A DNA stretch of 64,000 nucleotides from Chinchilla lanigera (GCF_000276665.1 NW_004955435.1:724858-788857); one strand, 5' to 3'. Counted from the stretch's first letter, positions 30,856-43,195 are shown. Numbers and translations are program-made. The notes: generated by a model not told the origin, from the letters alone.

Positions 30856-33399
30856 GTATATATGTGCACAAAATGAATCAAATGTAATGTAGTGGTTGGA
30901 CTGGATGCTTGCTATATAAATCCCTTTCAGTTCTAGATCTGTGAAGGTAAGTCTTAAAGTGAGGCTACTTTTGAACTACACTCATAGATTATATATGCAA
31001 CAACACTTGGTAATAAACTATCATTGAATAATCAAAACTAATGCCAGCCATAAATAGCTATCTTGGCCTTATTGATCATGTATTGAGGCCAAATAGCAAC
31101 CCTGCTTCTATCCAGGAGTATTTGCATTCTAAAAGGATTCTTCTGAAGATTGAGAAGGCAAAGGTTATCATTTTCTAATAGAAATATCAGTATTCAAGTG
31201 TGCCAGTAGTAGGAAATATTTGATGAATCATTTTGCCTCTAGAAAGTATGTCTACTCTGTACTTCGATAAATTTAACTCTGAATTTTATGCAAATGTTAG
31301 AGATCTAAACATACTGGGAATAGATCTTATATGATATTTTCTCCCTGGGTTAGTGGAATTTTTTTCTTGCTTTAGTTTATGTGCTGCTCACCAATTGAAT
31401 GGAAAACTAAAACAGTTTTTCATTTGGAGCCCTTAGGAGTGCATTTTAGAATGTTGACACTGAGAAAGAAGCCCCCAAAGAGCTTTCAGTAGCTAAACAA
31501 TTAACCAGCAAGGCTGTCTTGTGTCTGTGCTAGCATTTGATAGTAGTACAATACATACCGCTTTACCCTGCTGTGGCCATTGTTATATTAGAGAAAAAAA
31601 TACATGGAGAGGGAGACCACAAAAGATAGTGACCAGATATTCAGTTCTTTGCAAAGAATAGGCAGAGTCATTTATTCAGTAAACATCTATTGAATACTTA
31701 CCATATGCTAGATACTATAATAAGCATTTGTGATAACATGAACCTCTTTTCCTGGAGTGGGTTATATAATTCATCAATTCAACACTAAATATGTAGACTG
31801 CTAGGTATGTGCCAGATTTCATGTTAGTTTCTATGTACACACAATAAACTGTTTTGGTCCTTGTGATTGGGAACTGTTTCTTCCTAAGAAGAGGGGAAGC
31901 ATGTTTTAAGTATTTGTGTGAAGTTCAGAGGGAAGATACAAAGGAATCATGGCTGGTCTCCTTTTAGGAGTCTGGTATGATAGAGTCCCCAGAAAACGGG
32001 GTGTCTGGAATGAGTCCTAGCAAATGAACAGGTATTTGTTAGGGTGGGAGGTTGGGGACAGGAGACAAAGGAATCCAGTAAAAGCAAAGGAAGGGAGTTA
32101 TGAAACCACAAGGAAGAGTCAGAGATTTGTAAGAATTTTAAGGTCAGGACAACTGCTAGGCTAGATAATTTAGAGTCTTCTAGGTGACTTTAAGAAATTT
32201 GCTCTTTTTTCCCAATAAACTGTAGAAAGTCTTTGAAGGATTTTAAGAAGGAGAGTTACATGATCTCACTTAGCTGTTAAAGATCACTGTCACTTTGGTG
32301 GCACTTGGAGAATGAATTAGAGGAAGTGAGATTAGAGTGCAAGAGACAGTTAAGTGGCTACTTCCAAGTTTAGATGAAAGGTGATGCAGGCTGAACTCCG
32401 GCAATCAACGGGGACAGAGCGAGGAGAGTAAGTGAGGAAGCAGCAAGAGTTGGCGACGTTTAGTCATGGTTCTCGGGGGTAGAGGGAGGTAAGATGAAGG
32501 GAGGAGGAGAGAAGGAAGGCCTTTTTGCTTCTGGCTTGAGTAATGGGGCAGGTGGTGACGTCTTCTTCAGAGAGAAGGAAACAGAGGAGAGCAGAAATGC
32601 AGACTCGGTAGTGGGTTTGGTTTGAGGATTCACTATGACATGGTCTAGCTCTGTGGATCTGCATGAAGCATTTACCAGAGTGAGGGGTGGGTCATTAACC
32701 TCACAGCAGTGGTAAGCTCATTTACAAGGTGTTTGCAGGTGAAGAAAAGTGTGGGGATCACTAGGGGAGCTTAGGAAGAATGTGTTCATGTACCTTCCAT
32801 AACCTCTAAGCCAGAAACTGGTTTGTCGTCTGAAATAGAGATTTATTTTTTCTTTTTCAGTTAATATGTTTGAATCAAGATAAAAACAGAAAGAGGAATG
32901 ATGTAAAATTACTTAAGATGCTTCTCACCAGACAATTTCGTAGTTAAAGAAGGAAGGGCTTGCCTTAGCTGAGATACTGTCTCTGTGTAATCTGAAATTT
33001 CTGGGCAGGAGCTGGTCAGGTCCTGATTGTCCTTGTCCTCTCCCCCATCCACTGTTAAGCTTTAAAACTGAAGCATTAGGACTTCATTCTTTGAGCTTCA
33101 GGCTTTGACTGCAAGTGAGACATGTTATGTACACATAACACTTCCCACAGGAATGTAAGCATTATATACTGCAAACATGTACTAATAAAAAATTAATTAA
33201 AATTTAGAAAATCTATATCCCACTACTAAATGGTATGGCTTAGTATTTTACCATTATATATATTTTAATAATAACATAACTTCCATGCCATGCCTCCAAA
33301 AGAATCAGTTCCTCCCATATCAGTGGCTCAATAACACTTGATTAATGTCTCCATTATGGTTCTAATCTAAGGCTATGGATAATATTCTGTCCATGTTAT
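30856..33399. other. mostly unique DNA
   Basis: 31,660-31,760 ('CATTTATTCAGTAAACATCT ATTGAATACTTACCATATGC') and 31,770-31,860 resemble L2-like fragments. 32,240-32,680 is purine-rich. No gene is recognised. Confidence 0.35.
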
Positions 33400-33505
33400 T
33401 CTCTTGTCAGGCTGTGTCTGAAGACAGAGACCTTGTGTTATTCACCACTGAAACCAGCACCAAACATAGTCCATGTTGGCTAATTTTTAAGTAAGTGAAT
33501 GATCA
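33400..33505 (+). mobile_element. L2 LINE 3' fragment
   Basis: 'AGACAGAGACCTTGTGTTAT TCACCACTG', 'CCAGCACCAAACATAGTCCA' and 'AAGTAAGTGAATGATC' follow the L2 tail order. Confidence 0.6.
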
Positions 33506-33587
33506 CTGAAAAGATAGCATCTGATTGGCCCTTTCAGTTGCAAAGCATTTTGTTTGTAACTCTGACATGTGTACTACCCTTGGGAAC

Positions 33588-34336
33588 TATTACAGTTTAT
33601 ATCTAGGCATCCCCCCAGAACTTCACGCATTCATAGGTGAGGCTTTGGAAGGTGATTGGACCACAGGGGCATGATTAGTGCACTGACTAGATTATAGCTA
33701 AACGTGATGCTGGCGGAGAAGCCTGGCTGTCTTACTTTTCTCTCATTGCTGAGACAAAATACCTGAATCCCAAAATTGAGGGAGGAAAGGTTTATTTAGC
33801 TCACAGTTTGTGGAGGTTTCAGTCCATACTTGGATGGCTCCAAGGCAGAGTGGCACATGGCAGAGGGCAAGAGTTCATGGTGGTGGAACACCGCAAAAGC
33901 AACAAGAGCTAAAGGGAGGAATGGAGGCAATCAGCGTCTTTCTCTCCCTTACATATGCAAAACTATCTGCCCCAAGGTGGGTGTAGCTCTCACACCCATA
34001 ATCAATCAAACTCTGAAAGCCCGCCCCATGACCACCCCATGAGCCCATGAGGCTTTGGGGGGACACCCAGAGCATAACACTGGTCTGAGGTGGGTCGTGG
34101 CCTGGAAGGGTCCATCTCCTTCTTTCCTCCCTTGACTTTTCCCTCTTTCTCCTTCCCACTACCATTCATGAGTGGTTTCTCCACTGTCATTAACTTCTGA
34201 CATGCTGCTCTGCCTTGGAGCCAGCTGAACTTGGACTGAAACCTGCACAGTCTGTGAGCCAAAATAAATATTTTTTCCATACAGTTGAGGGTGTTGTTGA
34301 GTTTTGTGCCTCATGGACAAGAAAGTAACTAAGACA
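33588..34336 (+). mobile_element. ERVL-MaLR LTR, interrupted by a second LTR
   Basis: The left part (33,588-33,727) opens 'TATTACAGTTTATATCTAGG'. The right part (34,080-34,336) carries 'GGAGCCAGCTGAACTTGGAC TGAAACC' and an AATAAA in 'CAAAATAAATA', and ends 'GTAACTAAGACA'. Flanks are GGAAC and GGAAG, a 5-bp duplication with one change. The two parts join naturally when the inner LTR is ignored. Confidence 0.85.
33728..34079 (-). mobile_element. ERVL-MaLR LTR, antisense, nested in another LTR
   Basis: On the minus strand it runs from TGTTATGCTCTGGGTGTCCC to ...AGAGAAAAGTAAGACA. It closely matches the LTR at 15,947-16,327: both read GCCATGTGCCACTCTGCCT, then AAACCTCCACAAACTGTGAG. It is flanked by CTGGC (33,723-33,727) and CTGGT (34,080-34,084), a 5-bp duplication with one change. 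Frames at 33,830-34,165 are incidental. Confidence 0.88.
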
Positions 34337-34339
34337 GGA

Positions 34340-34451
34340 AGTAACTCCTTTTATTATCCCTGTTTATCCCAGGAGGAATGTGAGCCGAAGAGGTTAAGTG
34401 GCTCAGGCCAGGTTACCCAGTCTATAAGACGTGGGACTAGAACTTGAGTCT
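34340..34451 (+). mobile_element. MIR SINE
   Basis: MIR order: 'TTTTATTATCCCTGTTTATC', 'CCGAAGAGGTTAAGTGGCTC', 'GGCCAGGTTACCCAGTCTAT' and 'GTGGGACTAGAACTTGAGTC'. Confidence 0.7.
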
Positions 34452-35208
34452 TTTTGGACAATGCTTCTCTTTTCTCTGTGCATTGTGGAGCCTCCCCAGA
34501 CAGGCATCTCAAAGGGGAGAAGATTGAAAGCACCAACTCCTTCTGAGAGGTGTGGAGTAAATGAGATTTTGTCCCTGAACATGGAAGCTGGGAATAGAGG
34601 TGAAAAACTACATCCACTGCCAATTTTGTCTAGAGTAGCCTTGAAAGCTAACATTTTATAAAGACACCGCTGAGCTCAGATTTCCACAGAGGGCAGGTCA
34701 GCAGTAATCCTGGCATTATGTGCTCTCAGGCCTGTGACCACAACATAAATGCCAGTGAAAGAAATCTTACAGTCTGCTTGCGCACTCCCTTTGAAAATGC
34801 AGGTATGGTTTTAGAGCTAGGGATACAAGGAGTCTGAGTTACACGGGCAGATGTTAAATATTCATCTTGAGAAAGGATCATTGGGGTTTATAATAGTATT
34901 GACTGCACTCCCATTTTGTTTCCTTGCTTTACAAATAAGCTTCAGTGGCTGTAAACTACTCCAAGTTTTGAAATTCCATGTTAAAGGGAAATAAATGTTA
35001 TCTATAGTGGCAGAATTCAGGAAGCTTTGCATCATGAGCCAGTAAAGGGAGTTCTTAGAAAAGTACGAGCTTGTCTGCTACCACGTTGGGGACCTTATCT
35101 CCTTGCCTTAGGCTCTGAGGGGTGGAGCATAAAGGTGGGATTTAAGGAAAGTAAGAGAAAAGAATGTTGTGGGATAAGATTTTTGCTATCTATTAAGTAG
35201 ACAACATT
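34452..35208. other. unique DNA
   Basis: No recognised repeat or gene; the left TSD of the next SINE is at 35,195-35,208. Confidence 0.4.
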
Positions 35209-35292
35209 GGGGGCTGGAGGTTTAGCTCAGTGGCACAGCACCTGCCTGACAAGCGCAAGGTTGTGAGTTCGATTCCGGGTATTGGGGGAAAA
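35209..35292 (+). mobile_element. ID SINE
   Basis: 'TTTAGCTCAGTGGCACAGCA' (A box) and 'GTGAGTTCGATTCCGGG' (B box) followed by a short A tail. AAGTAGACAACATT (35,195-35,208) and AAGTACATAACATT (35,293-35,306) form a duplication with two changes. Confidence 0.9.
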
Positions 35293-35306
35293 AAGTACAT
35301 AACATT

Positions 35307-36540
35307 AACTCCTAGTTCCCACCCCCAGGTAATGCCCACTCCCTTGGTTGAGTGCTGATTGGATTACCCCTCCTGGCTCTTGGATATGCTGGTGTACGCT
35401 GTGTCCTACAGTGAGGAATTAAGTGGCAGGGAGTAAATGCTGATGCCTTCTTCTCTTACTGCATCCAAGAACTGGCATGGTGCTTGCGGGCGTTTGCACA
35501 TACATGGCAGTCTCTGGGGGGACTCTATGACTTCTCTATGGGTGTGCACTACTGTTATAAAATCCTTTCATTCAGTTGTTTGTAAACTCCATCTCCCAGA
35601 GCAGACCTTTCTGTCAAAGGGCTCTGGGAGAGGAATGCCTGTGTGTGCAGTCTTCACCTTATTAGACAAGGACCCAGTGGTGTCACCTCACTGCTTATTC
35701 CCACCACCCTGGCATGACCTTCCTGATGACTGTTTCCAAGAATGCACTTCTGCTCTGTCCTTTCTTCCATGGATTCCCTTTTATCACCGATCATGAAGAA
35801 ATAGCCAAGAAACCCGGGCACTGGGCCAAATGACCTCTGCACTTCTCCTCTTGTCTGGCTCCATCTATGATGACAGAATGGAAAATCCTTGAAGGCAGGG
35901 GCTGTACTTATCTACAGTTTATATTAGAAATTAGTCATCTTTTGGAGGTTTATTACATCGTATGCAAAGCACTACAAAACTTTGATGGGATGACTTCCGA
36001 AATACTTTATTCTCTCTTTCTGTTTTGTTATTACTTTTCTTTTTTTAGTGACTGGTGAAAATAGGAAAAGGGAGGGTAGTCATTTAGATGGGGGAAGGCA
36101 TTTCTCTAAATGTCAATACTTATGAAACGCCATTTCAAACCTTTATAAATGATTATCTTCCTAGTACTGATGAGGCAGTTTCACATTGCTGCTCAATTTA
36201 TTTACTCAGGAGACCAATTTATTTCACTACCTCTGTACTAACTGTTTGCATTGACATCTAGGTCTGCTTTGAGCAAGCAACTGTGACAAGTTGTTTATTG
36301 AACTGTAAACAGGTATTGTCTGAATCTAAACAGTGGCTTTATCTAATTAGGAGACCCTGGGCATCATCTTAGCCCCATGTGGCTCTTCTGACCCAGTGTA
36401 GCATCTCCTGCGGATTTCCCATGCCTTTTAAAATCTTTGCACACAGTAAAAAGTGGCACAAAGTGAAGAATGATCCTTATATCGTCCTGTAACTGTACGT
36501 ATTAGCGTTTTCTGCAAAAAAAGGGGCGACTGCAATAAAC
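35307..36540. other. unique DNA
   Basis: No recognised repeat. A 119-codon plus frame at 35,437-35,796 has no recognisable domain and is not called as a gene. Confidence 0.4.
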
Positions 36541-37025
36541 TGAGCAAGGGTGGCCCAATTTAGAATGGTTGCGCAAGAAAGGGAAAGCACGAACGAGATA
36601 TAAAGAGAGGAGGAGGATGAATAAAGGGGAACTCAGTCTGTTGCCTGGGCTGCAAATACTCGTCCTATACATTAGAAAACCTTTTCCCACTCAAAGGGAA
36701 CTCAGCACAACGATGGCAGTACGAGTCTTCAGAGGAAAGCGCAGGTATGGTTACAGAAAGTAAGACCGAGGAGCGGAGGGGGAAAGAGTCCATCTTTTGA
36801 ACTCTGGTCGAAACGGAGCCAGTGCGAATGCGTTTGGGAGCCCTCCTTCCAGCCAGCGCTCTGCGTCTGAAGATGCTAATTGAGCGCAGCAATCAATTTC
36901 TTTTGTTTTCAGCTGCCAGCACTTTGCTGAACGGCTCTTCCCAGCCCTGCAAGGAGGAACTCTGTGAAGCTTCGCTTCTCAGGAGCTATGATTATTACAT
37001 GTTCCTCTTGGAAGGAAAGAATTAA
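36541..37025 (+). promoter_or_regulatory. candidate core promoter with first-exon-like sequence
   Basis: A CCAAT box (36,555-36,559), a TATAAA (36,599-36,604) and an initiator-like TCAGTCT (36,633-36,639) are spaced as in a TATA promoter, although the TATA box is slightly far (about -36). An ATG in good context (ACGATGG) follows at 36,714, then two donor-like sites (CAG|GTATGG at 36,745 and AAA|GTAAGA at 36,760). A pyrimidine-rich acceptor TTGTTTTCAG|CTG ends at 36,912. About a dozen CpG fall in the first 350 bp. The arrangement may be chance; no product is recognised and a non-coding transcript would fit equally well. Confidence 0.3.
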
Positions 37026-38130
37026 TTGCAATTTTGAAGACGTAAATGTCGCCACAGTGAAGTTTTCCAACATGAGGCCAAACGTAGATCTCTTTAAAAA
37101 AAGAACAAAGAAAACAACAACAAGAAGGGCCCAGGGATGATCCACTCACTGGCGTACACTGAGAGAAGAAAACTGCAGGAAGTGAGCAGGGTGCTGTATT
37201 ATTTTTTCAGCCTTCTATAAACACTGTTTATTTTCACATTCTTTTTGTCTCTCCTCAGGCGTTACGAGTTGCTTCCTTAGTCGCTTCCTTAATGATTTGT
37301 GTAATTGGTTTCGCTCACGGAGGCCCAATTGGTGGGTTCATCAGGAGTGCCTCATGAAATATGAATCTATTTAAAAATTAATAGTAAATCAATATTAATT
37401 CAATAAAATATTTTAATCTGAGGTATGAATATTTTATACCTTCACACAGACGTGCAGATTTCAAAAGGGTTTTCATGTTTCTGACAGGCTGTCCAGTTTT
37501 GCCACGACGACGCAGAAATTATTCCTCCGCGCGCCACGCAGGCGCTAGGCTCTCTCAGCTAGAGCTGCCAGGTCAACGGTCATGTTTATTCAGACTGCTG
37601 AAGGAATGCAAATGAGATGCATGCTGCAGAGGAACACGGGGAAGTTTACCTAGTTTAATCGAGTTTATAGTTTCTCCTGTCTCCGCTTGGAATACACTTA
37701 AAGGGAGTCTCACGCAATCTTATGGGTTAATCCCTGTTCACACCGGGCTTGACTCATATCAGACCTGGCGTACTGAGGCACCCGAGGCTCCCCTGACAAG
37801 GGGCTCTAAAGAGATGGACTGCCACCGATCTCCTCGAAATGAGCCAGTTGCACTTGGCCGATAAAACCAGAGATTTACTGGAGCAGACAGGCCTCAGTTT
37901 AAACAGGCTTGTCTCTCTATTGAAACCCCTTCTGTCACTTGAATCCGTCATCTCCCTGTCAGGCATCATCAGCTAAAACAATGGAGTGGCGTCTGAGTTT
38001 AGCTGAAAGGGGCCTCATGTCAGATAATGGGTAGGAATGTGTTATCCTGATCAGCAGTGCTGGGTCCACCTGTGCGGTTCTCTACCTGTTCTGATGGGGG
38101 TGGTGCTAGCTCAGGTGCAGCGTAAAGGTG
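37026..38130. promoter_or_regulatory. candidate conserved non-coding/enhancer-like block
   Basis: No interspersed repeat is visible over more than 1 kb. CpG is locally dense at 37,500-37,560 (CCGCGCGCCACGCAGGCG). Recognisable sites include ATGCAT near 37,617, TAATCC near 37,728, a SOX-type AACAATGG near 37,977, GATA-type AGATAA near 38,022, and E-boxes CACCTG and CAGGTG near 38,068 and 38,113. Function is inferred from composition only. Confidence 0.3.
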
Positions 38131-38569
38131 TAAAAACTTTACAGCCAAGGTAATGATAATGAGTTAGAAAGGAAAAGATGATTTCGGTGCTGATTCAATA
38201 GGAGAAGTGCTAGGTAATAGTTAAAACAGTAATTTTCTTTTTCTGGGATTTCCACGTTCATTTTTCTTTAATATATCTGTCTTACCCAATGCCTAAGCTC
38301 CACTGGTAGACAGAAATATCCTCCCAAGGAAGAAAATGTAAGCTGGATGCATTAAAGTTTATTGGTTATAGTTTCTTCTTAAGGGAGCAGTGGTAAATGA
38401 GGCGACTGAATTACAGAGTGTTTTTGTGCATGGCCCGACCCCTGGAGAAAAAGTCTGTATAGGTTGGAGCAGCCCCAAACTAGGAAGCAGATATTCTGAA
38501 TACAGTAGGGGATTCAAATAAGATACCTAACAGATAAGAACCAAGTTCTTCACATCTCTAGCATCCCTG
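38131..38569. other. unique DNA
   Basis: Nothing recognised. Confidence 0.4.
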
Positions 38570-38640
38570 GAGCCCTGCAGTCAGCCTTGTATGTAGTAGG
38601 CCCTCAGTATATATTTTGCTGAAGGAATAAATATATATAC
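38570..38640 (+). mobile_element. L2 LINE 3' tail fragment
   Basis: 'GCCCTGCAGTCAGCCTTG', 'GTAGTAGGCCCTCAGTATAT' and a final 'GAAGGAATAAATAT' fit the L2 tail. Confidence 0.5.
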
Positions 38641-39369
38641 ATTCCTTTTTGACATTAATTTAATTTGCCTTGGTGGTGTTCTCTGGACACAAAGTAGGTG
38701 TATTTCAAACCTGCCTTAGAATGATATATACTTAACTTTTCAGTAATTTATTATTGTATTTTCCTGTTAGAGAAGAAGGTTGCAGCTTTGTAAAAATGGA
38801 GTGCATTCATATTGAAGCTAAGGGAATGTCACGGCATCAATCAATTCCTGCAGTAAGGGCCTCTCCTGCATGTGTGGGAGTTGCTCTGGCAGTAAATGTT
38901 CCTTCTGAGGTGTCCCCTGGCACCTGCATTACTCTCTCTTCCATTTCCCCGTATTTGATAAGTTGGTTTATTTCTGAGTGTATCTGAGTGGGTTCCCTGG
39001 TTCTCTCACATACACTGTTGAGTGGGAGGTGTGGATCAGTATACAGAAGGGGCTCCAAACTGCTGCAAAGTCAAGAGGTATTCTTGATAAGCTGGCCAAC
39101 TGTCCTGTTTTGCCCAGTTTGTCCTGCTTTTAGCACCGAGAAACGTCTTGTTCTGAGGCAAATAGAGACAGCTGATTGATCATCTTAATCTTGAAACTTG
39201 AGAGGTCAGGTTTTTGACCCTTATGTTGTGGGTTTCAGGTAGATACTGAATTTCTAAAAGTTATATGAGTTTGAAGATTCAGGAAAATTCAAGGCTTTTA
39301 TAAGTTTGTGAAAAATGTTTAAAACAATATTCGTATAGTTTAAAAGTCACTCATCTGATGCACTCTCTC
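38641..39369. other. unique DNA
   Basis: No recognised repeat or gene. Confidence 0.4.
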
Positions 39370-39860
39370 TCTCTAGGTGTGTGTATATTTATTACACATT
39401 TTTGGTACATAAATTAATGGGACTCGGTGTGATATTTCCATACATATATACAGCATGCATTGATCATATCCAGCCACCCATCTCCCATCTTCCCCTGACC
39501 TCCAGCTCAGCACTCTTCCCAGTTCCTAGTGATCACTATTCTACCAGCAGTTTGACTTTTTTGGTTAAGTGTCTGCATAGGGTACATATCTTTCTGTATC
39601 TGGTTTATTTTACTTAACATGATGTCCTCCAGTCCTATCCATTTTGGTGCAAGGGATGGTCTTTAGTTTTCTTTTATGTCTAAATCATGCATCACTGCAC
39701 ACCTGTTAATGGATACCCAGACGATTCTGTATCTTAGCTTTTACAGTACCACAACAAGCATGGGCTCTAGATATATAACCAGGAGTGGGGTATCGAGTCA
39801 CATTTTCCATCCCATTCTCCACAGTGGCTGCTAAGATTCACAGCCCACATCTATAGTCAG
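39370..39860 (-). mobile_element. old L1 3' region, antisense
   Basis: 'TTTTTGGTACATAAATTAAT' and 'GTGTGATATTTCCATACATA' resemble antisense old L1 3' UTR. They are followed by antisense ORF2-end text: 'CTTTCTGTATCTGGTTTATT TTACTTAACATGATGTCCTC' and 'CCATTTTGGTGCAAG'. Confidence 0.65.
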
Positions 39861-39924
39861 CTTGCAAGTGTATCCCCTCTTTAGGAGCTATAGCTTGATT
39901 AGCAGAATGTGGATGGTAGTTCTC

Positions 39925-40015
39925 TTTTGTGAGAGGATGGGGCAGTTCTGTGGTGGAGCCAGGCTTTGACCCAGAAATCTTTGCTTCTGACCACTCAGCT
40001 AAGGGCCACTGTGTG
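39925..40015 (+). mobile_element. MIR SINE 3' part
   Basis: 'TGGTGGAGCCAGGCTTTGAC CCAGAAATC' and 'CTTCTGACCACTCAGCTAAG' match the MIR downstream half. Confidence 0.5.
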
Positions 40016-40469
40016 GTAACAGTGATGAAAGTGACCAGTGGTGGTATGTTCAGTGTTAGTGGAATTCTTTATTGTTATTTTCTTACAAGATCAAGACTCT
40101 TGTAAGGGCCAGAATCTGGCCTTGTTTAGCCTTAAGTTCTCCTTCACATCTTGTGGCTTTCATGAACCAAGGCAATCTTTTGACTTTTGAAGGGACTCCC
40201 CAGCCCAATGGCAGCGATGTTGACACAGAAGAGCCTCACAGTCGCAGTGCTTTCCTTTTTACCTTTCCTTTCCCTCATCTTCTACTTACGATCGCCTTGG
40301 GCTTTTTTTTCTGGCTACCTCTCATGGAAAGTGGTGGTGAAAACCTCAGTCATTTACATGGATGTGGAAGAATCAAGCCTTGCTAATTCTTCTGTGTAGA
40401 TGTTTAGCTGTGTATGTATGTTTGCATGTAGATGAGAAGAAGGCACATGTGGCCCTACTAACGTTCATA
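40016..40469. other. unique DNA
   Basis: A 104-codon frame at 40,072-40,386 and a 70-codon overlap are unrecognised and not called as genes. Confidence 0.4.
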
Positions 40470-40799
40470 TGTTGCATTGGTCAGCATATCCTTTGCCTGG
40501 ACAGAATACTTTACATGCACACCTTGAAGGAGGAAAGCTTTATTTTGGCTCACAGTTTTAGAGGTTTCAGCGATGGGTGACTGGCTCCAAGGCAGAAACA
40601 GCAGGACAGAAGGGTGTGGTAGAAGAAGGCTGCTCAGTTCACAGCAGCCAGGAAGTAGAGAGCAGGAAGACAGGAAGGCAAGGGCCGGGGTCAGCTATAA
40701 TCCCAAGGTCACACCACCGTGACCCACCCAGAGAGAATCAAATCTATCTCCTAGGTGTTTCTCAAGCCACTTAAGTCGGCAATCAAGATTTACTATCAC
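40470..40799 (-). mobile_element. ERVL-MaLR LTR, antisense
   Basis: Antisense MaLR landmarks: 'GGAGGAAAGCTTTATTTTGG CTCACAGTTTTAGAGGTTTC' and 'GGCTCCAAGGCAG', then a purine-rich middle. Ends are taken from TGTTGC (40,470) and CTATCACA (40,799) and are approximate. Confidence 0.6.
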
Positions 40800-43129
40800 A
40801 TATATTTTTCATACGGATTTTAATATCCAAACACTTAAAAATTTCTTCTAAACCACCCCAATTTACTTGCAGAAAAAGAAAATTAATTGTTCTATTGCTT
40901 ATAAGCAGATATTTGAAGAGAGGGCCTGTGAAAATATCCCAAAGTTATGATACCTTAAAGGATAACACTTTATTTAATAGTAAATAGATTGCCAAGAATA
41001 TAATTTCTTTGGAAGTTGAAAGCAAATTCAGTTCAATCTACAAAAGTTCTTTCAAATATGAGCACTGCCTAGCAATAAAATGTGGTGCCTTGGGAGCAGA
41101 TGGGCCCCACATCATTAGAGGCATTCAGAACAAGGCTCATATCTCTGTGATGCAATCGAGGAAATTTCTGTATATCATAGAAACTCCCATTATTTAATAG
41201 CTGATACTAACGGTTAGGAAATTCTTACCTAAGCTTATTTTAATAGAAGTACTGGAATTAAAAGAAATATTTTCCAATAGTTTTCATGGAAGACATATGG
41301 CATTGGTGGACTCAGTAGATAAGCACAGAGAAAACTCTAGATCCCAGAGTGCAGAGAAACCAGCTTAGTGGTGCTTCTTTTCAAATGATACCATCCCACT
41401 TGCCTAGGTTACATTAGAAGGTCTCAGTGTCTTCCTTGTTCTTTGCCTTCATGTCTTCTTAGGTCCAGCCCTAGGGTTCCTGTCGTCTTCAGAGGGGTGG
41501 GGAAGGGATTTTAGAGCATGGGATTGTTTCGCTAACACTCCAGGCAGGACCTTGTGAAAAGAGTGGTAATTCTGGAAAAGATAAGGAAGAAAAACCTTAA
41601 GAATGGGCAAGAAATAGCCCTTAAGGCTTCTGCATATTGTGGATTTTTTTTTCTTTTTTGCCTTTGCTGTAGTATGAGAGTATTTTAAGGATTTCTATTA
41701 ATCTCACCTTTATTTGGGAAATTATCAGAATCCAGAAGTGTTGCTTCATAGGAGATGGGCCCAGAACAGGGAGGGACTATCTAGTAGGACCCAGCTTCTC
41801 CAGACCTACAGAGAAAACAGCTTCTGAGACAGACTGTGTACGAAGGAGTCTAGGAAATGTGTTTCACTGTGATCTCAGGAAGACGAGGAGCAATGAATGA
41901 GTGTATCTAAAATATACAGGCAAATGACTAGGACAAAGCGAATCAGCATAGACATTTGGTGCAGAGATATATGACCTTTTAGATACCAGAGATGAGACAG
42001 CTGGCCTGTTGTCAATGTGCACCTTGCAGAGCACCTCCAGAATGGTGCCTGATTGCACTGATTGCTCCTTTCCCCCTGTTTTTCAAAGGTGCCACGTAAC
42101 CCATTCACGACGGATATGTAGTCACTAAGTAGTTTAAGCCCAGGTGCCTGTAGCTATGACATGATGTTTGAAAGACTGGGATGCCAACTGATGTGCTCAA
42201 GCTGAGTAATGTTTTCTTCACCTCAGTGATACAGGACCTGAAGACCCCACCAACTGGCAGGCATATTCCTTCCTGAAAGGCATAGCCGCATAAATTCACC
42301 AGGCAGGGATGACTCGATGAAAACGAGCAAGCTCCGTGTGTAAGGAAGAAAGGAACAGGCGTCCTGAAGAGAGACAGAAGGAGACGGAGTCTCACATTCC
42401 AGCCCGTGTGTGGATACGACCAGTAACTTTTAGGAAGAGGATGAGTCAGAGCTTGAGATACAGTCTTTGAAGTCTTGAAACTTCAAGTGCCAACTTTGAG
42501 CCATTGCTGACAGAAGGCCTGAGAGGTCTCTATAATCAGAATAAAAACTCATGAAAGAAAACATCTCTTTCAATTTTTGATAGTTTACAATGCAGAGGAT
42601 AATCTGTGAATGATTTAGAAAATAATGGGAGAGAAAGAGGATCAGCGTCCAGATTCAGAACACTGACATTTTCCTGAGTCACTGGCTGCCTGGCGGAAAG
42701 AGGTAAGAAGGCAGTGCCAAAACAATGCTGCCCATTCCATTGTTTAGGTTTTTAAAGATAATCAACCAATTTAATTAATTCATATTCAACAAATAAATAT
42801 TAAAATTTTACTCTGTGTTAGGATAAAATGCTAATCTGAATAGACATAGTTTATGGGATGCTTATTATCTAGAGGGAGATACTACATATTGACCAGAACT
42901 CCAGAAATATAAACAAGACACTGCCACAGAGGATGTGGAAGGGCCTGGGGGAGTACATCGAAGGAGCCCCTAACACAGGCTGGGTAAGTATGAGCGGAGG
43001 GAAGAACGAAAAACAAAGACAAGAACAAAAACAACCACCGTGGGCCGGAAGAGATGAGCTGATGTTTTCAGGGGAAGTGTAATTAGAGGGAATATCCCAG
43101 GCAGGAAAGTAGCAAATTACTTATGCCAT
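40800..43129. other. unique or unclassified DNA
   Basis: 41,740-42,420 has a mixed, GC-moderate texture that could be an old LTR, but I cannot assign it. 42,780-42,930 ('ATATTCAACAAATAAATATT') resembles an L2-like fragment. No gene is recognised. Confidence 0.3.
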
Positions 43130-43195
43130 TCAGACTTAACTCACTCATTCATTCATCACTCATCATTCATTCTTCATTCAGTCATCTGTCTGTTC
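43130..43195. repeat. (TCAT)n-rich imperfect simple repeat
   Basis: Successive TCATTCAT, TCACTCATCATTCATTCTTC units. It runs into an L2-like fragment ('GTTCAACAGTGAGCCTTTAG') up to about 43,240. Confidence 0.7.

Noticed and set aside
41740..42420. Old LTR (MLT2- or MER-like)
   Set aside because: Texture is suggestive, but no end motif or TSD could be identified.
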